This document shows positions 50,001-59,100 of a stretch of 64,000 bases of DNA, piece by piece. The notes under the pieces were generated by a model. It made no database searches. It was not told the origin of the DNA and worked only from the letters and a program-made list of their open reading frames with translations. The position numbers were made by a program, and so were the translations under genes. The stretch spans positions 186,001 to 250,000 of the forward strand of contig NZ_CANNDQ010000001.1 in NCBI RefSeq assembly GCF_947503375.1. The letters run 5' to 3'. This DNA is from an uncultured Psychroserpens sp. Its GTDB lineage: Bacteria; Bacteroidota; Bacteroidia; Flavobacteriales; Flavobacteriaceae. Each line of letters begins with the position of its first letter. Position 1 is the first letter of the stretch.

Positions 50001-51037
50001 TAACGAACCTGATTCTTTTTAGTAATATCAATACGATCATTATCCGAATCATCAAACTCATCATAAACACCAAGAGTTACATATTCATTTTCATCTTCAT
50101 TGTATATGTCAATTGTTCCGTCTGGCCAGATAATGTAATAGTAGTCTATTGAGTCTTCACCTACATTGTTTTCTCTTACGATGTAAGCATTATAAGTATG
50201 TGACCATCCTCTTCCAAGTGGTTGAATAGGATAAAAAGATTGAGGCATTTCTACCATTTGAGTACTGTAGAAATGAGAAAAATTTAGATTCATTTTTCTA
50301 TCAGGTATTATGAAACTATTTTTGGCATAGTGATTAAATACACCTTGCTCTATTCCTCTAGAAAACCCTAATGTTGATGAATTGTATATACCAGTTGTAA
50401 AGTAATTATCAATATCTAATAATTCACTCTGAGTAGGGGTCGAAACATTAGCTTCAAGAAATTCAATATAGTCTAATGTATCGCTGAATGGGAGTCCCAA
50501 TTCTGGTTGTAATTGAGACGTATTAGGAAGCATGCCTAATACATAGGCTGTTACAATATGGTCATAATAAATTGTATTCTGGTTGACATCACTGTAAGGT
50601 TCAGAGCCATTTGTAATTAAAGGTACATTAAATGCCTCAATGAGAGCTTTAATAATGCTAGCATGAAATGGTATTTGACCAACATTAAAGTTTTGATCTT
50701 CACGTCTCAAGACTGAAATACCATCTTGAAACTCTAAATAACTTAGCAATCTTGCTTTTTTGCTAAACCCAGAATTTTCGCTAAGATCAACAAAAATATT
50801 TGGAAATGATGCTGCTGGGTAATCATCAGGGTCAGCATTGCTTCCGTATATAGAACTATAAATTGCATTTGTTAATCCTAATTTACTTGTTTGAGCATTA
50901 ATATCAAGTAAAAACAAGATGATAATTAGACTAGTAAAGTAAAATCTCATGGGTAATAATTTTGAATTACATTTATCAAAACTATGTGTAAAATGAGTCA
51001 AAAACCAAGTTAAATATTCTAATGATTTTGATTTCAC
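47006..51037 (-). CDS. RHS/YD-repeat polymorphic toxin with Tlde1 (DUF2778)/L,D-transpeptidase-like C-terminus
   Basis: Signal peptide from ATG at 50950 (MRFYFTSLIIILFLLDINAQ); many YD repeats; RHS core YYMRARYYEPSIGRFLSEDPI...NNPISSVDPSG; C-terminus FYLHGGLINGSAGCIDTG. Confidence 0.88.
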   Translation of the reverse strand: MKSKSLEYLTWFLTHFTHSFDKCNSKLLPMRFYFTSLIIILFLLDINAQTSKLGLTNAIYSSIYGSNADPDDYPAASFPNIFVDLSENSGFSKKARLLSYLEFQDGISVLRREDQNFNVGQIPFHASIIKALIEAFNVPLITNGSEPYSDVNQNTIYYDHIVTAYVLGMLPNTSQLQPELGLPFSDTLDYIEFLEANVSTPTQSELLDIDNYFTTGIYNSSTLGFSRGIEQGVFNHYAKNSFIIPDRKMNLNFSHFYSTQMVEMPQSFYPIQPLGRGWSHTYNAYIVRENNVGEDSIDYYYIIWPDGTIDIYNEDENEYVTLGVYDEFDDSDNDRIDITKKNQVRYRFEKLDNDRNIYYLIEIEDPNGNEINIEYENAEEEDTRRIEEVIAPSGKRLEFEYLDDTDLIEKIEDPINRDIHFEYSGVNSNFAFQYPVLVAFEDAKNNNTTYQYYQDNEYEQYLMFRIDLPRGNQIEAEYDINGKLSQYQMNDDDPIEVNIEFDFESNTLTSEVQTPLPSGGMFTEDYAFNENGLVTDYSSDTDEITINYPSSGINVLRPTDTNLNGVDIEYDYDNNGNITRIDKENGDVVQEFDYDNNNNLVEYTDPEGNITEFVYDNDENLIEIIDAYNNSIFFTYDSHGQLLSQTNQEGITVNYTYENDGAVSTMNAPENISSAFTYDGINRLLERDDNGLISSYEYDDNDNITQMINSGGFVTAYDYDENDNLIQIMNANNVATSFTYDDEDRVIEEQFGNLVTQFDYGDEGYLEEITKPSGIDIDYDYDNDGRLQETATITDIDYNNRNLVDDITNAYGTMEFDYDNLNLLEKVTTVHGFDVEYDYTDTNQVEDLLYPSINGIDVEVDYQYDNKNRIWIVSLNRNVGSGNDIIAEYEYYDDDRIKWIDLGNNIRINYDYDEAGRLRFIQHENLDTNSVMYTGAHLLDSRGNITVSNDYFTPIPPGFNPGDSSNSINFSYSYDENNQITSAGGVSYNLDDDGNTINEGADISYTFDIDDRLTSYSDVDNTFSFDYNAYNQRVEAVRNGETTKYIRDVRLDNILVELDEDSNPIQYYVYSPSGMLLTRMQPNGDLHYYHGDIRGSTVMMTDELGNITHQYRYDDFGRVTRTFEPENDTNQFRYVGIYGVEYETNDLYYMRARYYEPSIGRFLSEDPIWHINLYPYADNNPISSVDPSGKAYVGYDICSSSSSEVKSLYYDGNYLSVLNSEGNTIYSTFATSGRGKYINQSQYQSLKNLGPIPEGTYSLGNDWDYIPKWRQLINIVNPRNGDWGDYNISLKPIDGNNNWGRNNFYLHGGLINGSAGCIDTGQNIGIIYDFIKEQDVTQLEVRY

Positions 51038-51048
51038 CCCTCAGGGTG
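51031..51048 (-). promoter_or_regulatory. candidate dyad operator upstream of the RHS gene
   Basis: Minus strand CACCCTGAGGGGTGAAAT; shares 16/18 positions with 53092..53109. Confidence 0.5.
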
Positions 51049-51081
51049 ATTATTAAGGAGTATTTTTCACTATTATAAATT

Positions 51082-52626
51082 TTAAGAGACTTCTTTGAAG
51101 GATTCTTTTTCTTTATTGTAGATATAAATAGCCTTGGCTTGCGTAAAATTGCCATCAATTTTTTTAACTCTGTCTATCTTTTCTCTAAGTGATTTTCTTC
51201 TTGATTTTACAGCATCCACAGAAATAAATAATTTCTCAGACATTTTTTGTTGATCAAAACCTTGAATCCATAGCTCCCAAAATTCAATATTTTGAAGCGT
51301 TAACTCATATTTATTAATAAGATATTTTTTAAGTCCGTTTGCAAAATCTCTCTTTAGTTTATCTCTCTGAATCTTTTTGTAGAACAAAAAACCAATAGTT
51401 GAAGCAATTATTAATGTAAATCCTAGAATTATTTTGTTTCTTAATTTTAAATTATACTTTGCTTTAGCTAGTGTTTTTTCTTTTCTATCCAAATCAAAAC
51501 GAATACGAGCAAATTGATCTCTGTTATTTCTATCTACTATATCTAAACTGTCGCTGATCGATTTATACTTCGCAAAATATGCTTTGGATTTATCTCCATT
51601 ATATAGATTACCAAGAAAATTGAGAGAAACAAGATAATCTCTGTAGTTTTTTATTCTTCTTGAGAGCCTCTCTGCACGAAGTAAGTAATCAATTGCTTTG
51701 GACGTATCTGATTGAGAAACATAATATTCAGCCAAATGAATGCTATTGATTACAATACCATCCTCATCACTTTTTTCTTCTCTAATCTTTAATGCTTGCT
51801 TCATAAAATCTAGCCCTAGAGCTACGTCTCCTATCTTAAAAAGATTATGCCCATGATTGTCCATTACTGTAGCTTTAAATTTCGGAGATTTCGATAACAA
51901 GCTATCTTCATTTAAAATTCTAATAAAATATTCCGAAGCGTCTTGATATTGCGCATAATCCTTATATACTTTTCCAATATTATTTAAGGATTGTAAATAA
52001 AGAAATGGTTTCTTGGTAATACTCTTTCTCATTAATAATGCATCTTTATGATATCTAAGAGCATTATCTTTATCTTTTAGATTATTATATACAATCCCTA
52101 AGTTATTATATATTGATGATATAACTTTTTTATTTTCATAATTAGTTAAATATGTTAGGGCTCTAAATGAGGTAGACTCACTCCCAACATAATCGCGAAT
52201 ATTCTTTTGTAAAATAGCTGTATTAACAAGGACTCTCCCTAAACTAATAGAATCTTTTAAAGCATCATAAAGGAATGAGCTTTTAGTATAATAATAGTAA
52301 GCACTATCCATCTCTAATTGTTTTTGAAAATAAGCACCACTATATTCTAGAGTTTTAGCTTGTGCTAAAGTATCACCTAATCTTTCGCATAAAGTCATAT
52401 GATCAAATCGACACTTGTGAAACAATGACCATTCCTCATTAATATATGCTTGTCTTAAGCACTCTTTTAAAAGTTGATTTTTTATTGAATCATTAGCTAG
52501 TTCAAAAGTTTGATGATAGTTTTTGATTGAAAATTTGTCATTATTTTGCGCACATAATGACACATTTACAATGGCAAATAACAATATGAAGTACTTTAAA
52601 AAATTGTTTGAGTTAAGATAGGTCAT
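51082..52626 (-). CDS. membrane TPR protein with C-terminal LuxR/GerE-like HTH
   Basis: Signal peptide, TPRs, single TM (IILGFTLIIASTIGFLFY), C-terminal QGFDQQKMSEKLFISVDAVKSRRKSLREKI. Confidence 0.82.
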   Translation of the reverse strand: MTYLNSNNFLKYFILLFAIVNVSLCAQNNDKFSIKNYHQTFELANDSIKNQLLKECLRQAYINEEWSLFHKCRFDHMTLCERLGDTLAQAKTLEYSGAYFQKQLEMDSAYYYYTKSSFLYDALKDSISLGRVLVNTAILQKNIRDYVGSESTSFRALTYLTNYENKKVISSIYNNLGIVYNNLKDKDNALRYHKDALLMRKSITKKPFLYLQSLNNIGKVYKDYAQYQDASEYFIRILNEDSLLSKSPKFKATVMDNHGHNLFKIGDVALGLDFMKQALKIREEKSDEDGIVINSIHLAEYYVSQSDTSKAIDYLLRAERLSRRIKNYRDYLVSLNFLGNLYNGDKSKAYFAKYKSISDSLDIVDRNNRDQFARIRFDLDRKEKTLAKAKYNLKLRNKIILGFTLIIASTIGFLFYKKIQRDKLKRDFANGLKKYLINKYELTLQNIEFWELWIQGFDQQKMSEKLFISVDAVKSRRKSLREKIDRVKKIDGNFTQAKAIYIYNKEKESFKEVS

Positions 52627-52674
52627 TATAACAGTTGATAGATCTCAAAGATATGGAATAGAATCTCTTAAAAT

Positions 52675-52705
52675 AAAACCTCTTTGAAAATTTCAAAGAG
52701 GTTTA
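52675..52705 (-). terminator. intrinsic terminator after the small lipoprotein gene
   Basis: aaacctctttgaaa-a-tttcaaagaggttt. Confidence 0.75.
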
Positions 52706-52713
52706 TCTTTAAG

Positions 52714-52863
52714 CTAGTCACCTTCAAAAGGCTCTATGGTGTCATCAACTTCATCCCCAGTGCTGTATGCTGGAATTAAATCTTCATTATCTACAGAACA
52801 AGAGGTTAAAGCTACTCCCATGACTAGCAATGCAAATAAAAGACTTAGAGTGTGTGTTCTCAT
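52714..52863 (-). CDS. very small lipoprotein (49 aa)
   Basis: Internal ATG start gives MRTHTLSLLFALLVMGVALTSCSVDNEDLIPAYSTGDEVDDTIEPFEGD, a clean lipoprotein signal; followed by its own terminator. Confidence 0.65.
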   Translation of the reverse strand: MRTHTLSLLFALLVMGVALTSCSVDNEDLIPAYSTGDEVDDTIEPFEGD

Positions 52864-53091
52864 AGTAGTACTTTTACTTCCTAATTCAGTGCCTAGGATT
52901 CTGGCTATTAGGAATTGCACAATATGTCTTGCAAGACGCTCATTCAGAAAACCGTTCTTTTCAGTGGTTATTCTTCCACCAATTTATAATGCTCTTTCCT
53001 TAGGACAGTACCCAATATGAAAATGGTTCATTTTTACATGTTAACTATATGAATTTACATGAGAATATATTTCTCAGTCTACAAATCAAAA

Positions 53092-53109
53092 CACCCCAAG
53101 GGGTGAAAT
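53092..53109 (+). promoter_or_regulatory. candidate dyad operator upstream of the histidine kinase gene
   Basis: CACCCCAAGGGGTGAAAT, perfect CACCCC-AA-GGGGTG palindrome plus GAAAT extension. Confidence 0.5.
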
Positions 53110-53178
53110 TGTATTCTATTTATTAATCAAATAGTTTGTTTGACTGACATTAAATATCTTATAAGAAATTTATCCAAG

Positions 53179-55083
53179 ATGTTTAAAATCTACGTTTTAA
53201 TAATTTTACTTACTTCATTCAGTATACTGGCACAATCGACACAACACGATAGTATTATAGCCTTTAACCAAGCAAAACAAGAAGGTGTTAACTTAATTAA
53301 TAAGGGGAAATATTTTAGTGCTATAAATAACCTTCAAAGAGCATTAAAAATAATTCCACATGAACATTTAGACAGAAAAATTGAAGTGACATATTTGATT
53401 GGCAATGCTTATCAAAATGCTAGAGTTTTGGATTCTGCAAATCACTACTATCAAAAAGCAGATAAACTTTGTATTAACTCAAGCTCTAGTTTATCTAAGT
53501 CTTTAAAATATCATAATAAAGCATCTCTATATTTCACAAATTCAAAAATTGATAGTGCGATGGTAAATGCAATTAAATCTCTAGACTATGCTCTATTATC
53601 AAAAAACACAAAGCAAATCGTCTTAACGAAGAGTGATATAGGTTTGATTTTTTTATCACAAAAAGATTACAAAAATGCACATAATTATTTTATTGAATCA
53701 TTGGAGCTTGCCGAACAAAAAGGTGATACCCTCCAAGCAGCATTTATTACAACCTATCTAGGGCAATTAAACATAGAAAAAGGTAATCATGAAAAAGCTG
53801 AAGATATACTCAAAAGAGCAATTTTGGTTTTTGAAAAAAAGTCTAATAATAAAGGAATAATTATGGCAAAAGGTCATTTATCGAAAGCTTATTTTTTTCT
53901 GGGAAAAACTGAGGAAGCCATTAAAATAGGATATGAGTTAATTCCTATAATGAATCAATTAGAGATCAATAATGATTTAAAGAAACTAATATCAAATACT
54001 AACGCTATTACGGAAGTAGAAAAGAATCAAACTTTATCAGATTCAATAAAGATTGAAACTGCTTCAAAACTAGTGAAAGAAAACTTTGATGTAATTAAAA
54101 ACCCAATAATTAATGTTACCCAAAACAAAGCTCTAGCTAAATATACCGAGGAGCATAAAAATGCCATAGATGTCAAAAATGCAAGTCAACTTAGCAATGA
54201 GAATCTTAAAAGTCGATTTCAGAAAACTTTATTACAACAAGACAGTATCTATCAAGCCTCTTTAAATAGTAAATATCTCGAAATTGAAACTAAATTCAAA
54301 ACAGAAAAAAAAGAAAAAGAGAACCTCTTATTAAAGCAGTTAAATACTGAACAGGAATTGACTTTAGTAAAAGAAAGTAAACGAAGATGGCTTCTAATTA
54401 TAGGTCTCATATCATCTCTTCTAACATTATTTATTTTCTGGCTTTTTTATAGAAAAAATACAAGGCAGCGGATTATCATCGAGAATCTTCAAAAAGAGAT
54501 GCATCATAGAGTTAAGAATAATCTTGCAATTATAAATTCTTTTATTGACGTTACGAAAGGACAGGAAATAGATATAAATACTCAAAGAAAATTAGATGAA
54601 CTACAGAATAGAATAGATAGTATTAATCAGGTTCATAGTCAACTGCATGTTGGCAATGATGTCAGTAAACTAAATTTGAAAAAATACACTCGAAATTTAG
54701 CTAAAAACATAACAGCCACATTTGATAAAAAAACAATAGATATAATTATAAATATTGATGAAACTATATTTATTCATCCCGATAAATCATTTCCTTTAGG
54801 GTTGATCATAAATGAATTTTTAACAAACTCTTTCAAACATGCTTTTAATGACAATAGACCTGAAAAGTTAAGCATAATAGAGGTTACTTTTATCTGTCAA
54901 AAAGACTTTTATTGTTTAAAATTATCTGATAATGGATGTGGTTTGCCTTTAGATTTCAAAATCTCTACCTCAGAATCATTTGGAATTGAGGTAATGGAGC
55001 TTCTATCTCGACAACTTAAAGGAACATTTTCACTTAATGGAAACGATGGAGTAACCATAAATATTAAATTTCCAAAAAGCTAA
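53179..55083 (+). CDS. TPR sensor histidine kinase, HisKA_2 type
   Basis: Signal peptide from ATG at 53179, TPRs, TM, EMHHRVKNNLAIINSFIDV, N-box IINEFLTNSFKHAF, SDNGCGLP. Confidence 0.9.
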   Translation: MFKIYVLIILLTSFSILAQSTQHDSIIAFNQAKQEGVNLINKGKYFSAINNLQRALKIIPHEHLDRKIEVTYLIGNAYQNARVLDSANHYYQKADKLCINSSSSLSKSLKYHNKASLYFTNSKIDSAMVNAIKSLDYALLSKNTKQIVLTKSDIGLIFLSQKDYKNAHNYFIESLELAEQKGDTLQAAFITTYLGQLNIEKGNHEKAEDILKRAILVFEKKSNNKGIIMAKGHLSKAYFFLGKTEEAIKIGYELIPIMNQLEINNDLKKLISNTNAITEVEKNQTLSDSIKIETASKLVKENFDVIKNPIINVTQNKALAKYTEEHKNAIDVKNASQLSNENLKSRFQKTLLQQDSIYQASLNSKYLEIETKFKTEKKEKENLLLKQLNTEQELTLVKESKRRWLLIIGLISSLLTLFIFWLFYRKNTRQRIIIENLQKEMHHRVKNNLAIINSFIDVTKGQEIDINTQRKLDELQNRIDSINQVHSQLHVGNDVSKLNLKKYTRNLAKNITATFDKKTIDIIINIDETIFIHPDKSFPLGLIINEFLTNSFKHAFNDNRPEKLSIIEVTFICQKDFYCLKLSDNGCGLPLDFKISTSESFGIEVMELLSRQLKGTFSLNGNDGVTINIKFPKS

Positions 55084-55087
55084 TTAC

Positions 55088-55885
55088 ATGAAAGCACACA
55101 TTCTAATAGTTGAAGATGAAGCCTTACTTTATAAGAACCTTTGTAATGTATTGGAAAAAGAAAATTATTCAGTTGACAAATTTACACCAAGTGTAGAAGA
55201 AGCATTATCAAGAATTAATATGAAACGTCCTGACTTAATACTCTTAGATATTCAGCTTGAAGGTCAATTATCAGGTTTAGATTTGGGGGAGATTTTGAAC
55301 ACAAATTATCACATCCCTTTTATATACATTACAGGGCTGGATGATGATCAAACATTTTATGAAGGTCTTAATACAGAACATGAACTTTTTATAGTTAAAA
55401 CAAAACCAAGACTTAACCCAAAAGATATCATAAGAGCTGTTCAAACTATATTGAAGAAAAAAGAAACGAAAATAGCACAATTGAAAAATGGAGTCATGGG
55501 TCTTGTAATGTATCTTGATGAAATGAAAGAAACTGGAAGTGAAAAAATAACTAAAGTTCCTATTAAATTTTCTGATATAGGATACTTTACTGTTAAGCCT
55601 TTTATTAATGATAATGGTGAAGTAGAGGAGTTAAAATCCAATTACGTATGGTTTTTAACACAAAAAAAAGAACACTTTTTTATACGCTCTTCGTTATCAG
55701 AAATTTTATCTGTAGTGCCACATTATTTTGTCCGTATTAATGAAAGTTACATTGTAAATATCACCCCTAATATTTTGACTGGAAATATAAATAACTCGCG
55801 AATATCTATATTAAACCAAACTCTTACTATAAGTAATCGATACAAAAAAGAAGTTAAGCGTCGTTTTGAAGCTTTCTATAAATAA
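55088..55885 (+). CDS. LytTR-type response regulator
   Basis: Receiver ILIVEDEALLYKNL...DLILLDIQLEGQLSGLDLG...PFIYITG; LytTR RSSLSEILSVVPHYFVRINESYIVNI. Confidence 0.9.
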   Translation: MKAHILIVEDEALLYKNLCNVLEKENYSVDKFTPSVEEALSRINMKRPDLILLDIQLEGQLSGLDLGEILNTNYHIPFIYITGLDDDQTFYEGLNTEHELFIVKTKPRLNPKDIIRAVQTILKKKETKIAQLKNGVMGLVMYLDEMKETGSEKITKVPIKFSDIGYFTVKPFINDNGEVEELKSNYVWFLTQKKEHFFIRSSLSEILSVVPHYFVRINESYIVNITPNILTGNINNSRISILNQTLTISNRYKKEVKRRFEAFYK

Positions 55886-56126
55886 CTTTAATCCTTATAG
55901 AGAATCAATATTGGATAACATATCTTTAGAATAGCTAAGCTTCCTAAAAAACAATAAGAAAGCATTAACCTTACCATTAATAAGGTTCATACTTCATTAT
56001 TTAAAGGGTCAAACTCAATTATGGTAAGGCAAAAATTGATAGATTTCGAATTCAAAATCATAAGTTGTCTCAGTACATTTTTGTGCAATCGAACTTATAT
56101 CAAAACTCTAATTTAAACTCTATCCC

Positions 56127-59100
56127 ATGGCTAGATTCCTATATTCGCTCGTTATCCTTATTCTATTATTTTTAAGTTTTAATCTATCAAATGCTCAAGC
56201 TGAACTTCCAGATGTAAGCACCTTAGTAAGTGTTCCAAATTCACCAGAAGCAGAAGCTTTTGTTTCTTATGGAAACACCCCTATATCATATTATGTAGGA
56301 AGACCTAATATTTCTATCCCTATTCATAGTATTGAGGGTAGAGAAATGTCTGTTCCTGTATCATTGACTTATGATGCATCTGGAATTAAGGTACAAAGCA
56401 TCTCAACAAATGTAGGAGCTGGATGGAACTTGAATGCTGGAGGCATGGTTGTAAGACGTGTAAATGGATTTCCTGATGATATTGTATCTGGTGATGCTTT
56501 TTTCAAAATTAATAGCTCTAGCGTGTTAAACTTCAATTCTTATTTGAACTCTTTAAGACATCCTGTTCACAACTATACATTAAGTTTTGAAACCTTTGAA
56601 CATACATTGGCCAAAATACAAAACTTCAGAGCCATTAAAATGGACCACGAACTAGGCGAAGTAGATTTATTGCCTGACACCTTTGATTTTAATGCACCAG
56701 GACTTACAGGTTCTGTTATGATAGATCCAGCGACGGGAATTGCTATAAGTATAGATGATCCTGATCTAAAAATCACATACACTGCTGCTTCTAATGGTAG
56801 TATCAATTCTTGGAATATAACGAGTGGTAACGGTACAATATATTACTTTAATAAATCCGAAATTACTTTTACATCTCACACGGGTGGAAGCGGAGAAGAA
56901 GGCACGAGAGAATATAACTCAGCATGGTATTTGACCAAAATAGAGTCCCCTACAAAGAATGATGTTTTTGATTTTACTTATTCATCTGGTATGTTTTGGA
57001 ATCAAGATCAATTGCATTACAATCGTCAGGTTGGACAAATTAGATTAACTGCATGTTTTGAAACTGGATATGATCCAACAAATCCAAATTGGATGTATAC
57101 CACTACTAGTAACTTAACTGACTTTAAAATAAAACAATCTGAACTATTGAATATTAGACTTAATGGAAGAGAAATTATAAAGTTTCACCATTTAACTAAT
57201 CGCTTAGATTTATCTGGCCGCAAAGAATTAGATAAAATAGATATTAAAGAAGGTGTGAAAATTTTAAAAACATTTACGCTTAACCAATCTTATTTTACAG
57301 CCAATAGTACGCCTACAGATGAAAAAGATTATCGATTAAAATTAGATGGTATTACAATACATGGTTACGATACTCAAGGTAATGCTGTGTTAACGCCAGC
57401 TGAGCAAGTACTGGATTATACATTCAATTATATTGGAGATAATACATTCCCTAGTCGTAATTCATTAGGGATTGATTATTTAGGCTATTATAATGGTGTA
57501 ACGAATAATACGTCACTTATACCAAAATACACTAATCAGTATGGTCAAATCTTCTTTGGAGCAAATCGTGAACCTAACTTCAATTTTACAACTAGAGGTA
57601 TGTTAGAAGAAATCTTCTATCCTACGGGAGGTTCGACAAAATTTACTTTTGACTATTTAGAAAATATAACTACAACACTCGTACCACAAGAATTAGCAGA
57701 ACACCTGGTAACAATCGATGGAGGAGTTGACACGTCTGCTGATGAATCAGATTTTTCTTGTGATGACACGGGGCTTATACCAAATACTTTAACACAAGCA
57801 TTTACCGTAGGCTCTGGAGAAGTTTTTGGAAATGAAAATGAGTATTATTTCGACGTTACCACTCAAGGTAATAATTCACAAAATGGACGTATGTTTTTTA
57901 TAGCTATCTATAAAGACACTGGTGTTTCAAATACAGTACCTCCAAATGTGACTATGTTACAAAATGGTGACATACAAATCATTAAACATGGTATTACAGT
58001 GGTAGTTGGACCAAATGAGTGCCAAGAGGTAATTTACAATAGTGGAAATTCTACAACAACTGTTTGTTATGATCATTATAGTAATTACTTTACTCCAACT
58101 AACAAAGACAAATCATATTGTGAGATATTAACAATGATAGAAAATAATAGTCCTGATTTGGTCTATAGCTCTTATTCCACTCCCAATGATGGTGATATTA
58201 TTACTACTGAAGGTGGCTTGAATTATTTTTTTCCAGGAGACTATAAGGTCTTTATCGCTAATAGTTTAATAGGTAAAAGTATTAAGTTAACCAGACGATA
58301 TGTTACGAATTCATTAGAGAGTAGTTATACAACCATTCCACTAATCTCAAAGATATCAGATAAAACCAATCAAGGCGAAACCTATATCAAAACATTGGAA
58401 TATTTAGATTATACTGTTCAACAAAAAGTTCAATTTGAAACCATTAAGGAAGTAGAGGATAATCTGGGACTTGTTTCTAATGGTGGTCAGTCTTGCCCCG
58501 AATATAAAGTACTAGAAAGGTACTCAACCAATCTCTACAGTCAAACACCTTATGAAATTACCTATCCAAAAGTAAAAGAAACCATCGAAGATGATCTGGG
58601 AAATAAATTAGGATCTACAGTTTACGAATATTATAACCAAAATTTTTATACGGTTAATCAGGTAAGTCCATACCCTATTGCTGGGGTTTATGTGCCAAAA
58701 ATCAACGAGCCATATGTAAAAACAAATCCTTTAAATGGTCAACTGAAACAAGTTTCACATTATAACAAATCTGGTCAAATCGTAAGAAAAGAGCTTTCCA
58801 ATTATGAATTTGAAGCATCACTAGTGACCACAGGAACTAATTTTTTTAGTAATAAAATACTTTATGATTATTGTCCAGTAGCGGTTGATGGGGAAATAGA
58901 TCCTAACTTAAAAAAACTTTTATACTTATATACCACAGACTTAGATATACCCGCATATAAACAATGTTTAAATGAAAATGGGTTTAATCCCATCAATGGA
59001 TTTATAACGACAGACCCATATTCAGATACAAATATTCAATTCCACTCCTTTAGAACTAGGTTAATAGAAAATATTTCTAAGGACTATGTTTATGATAGTA

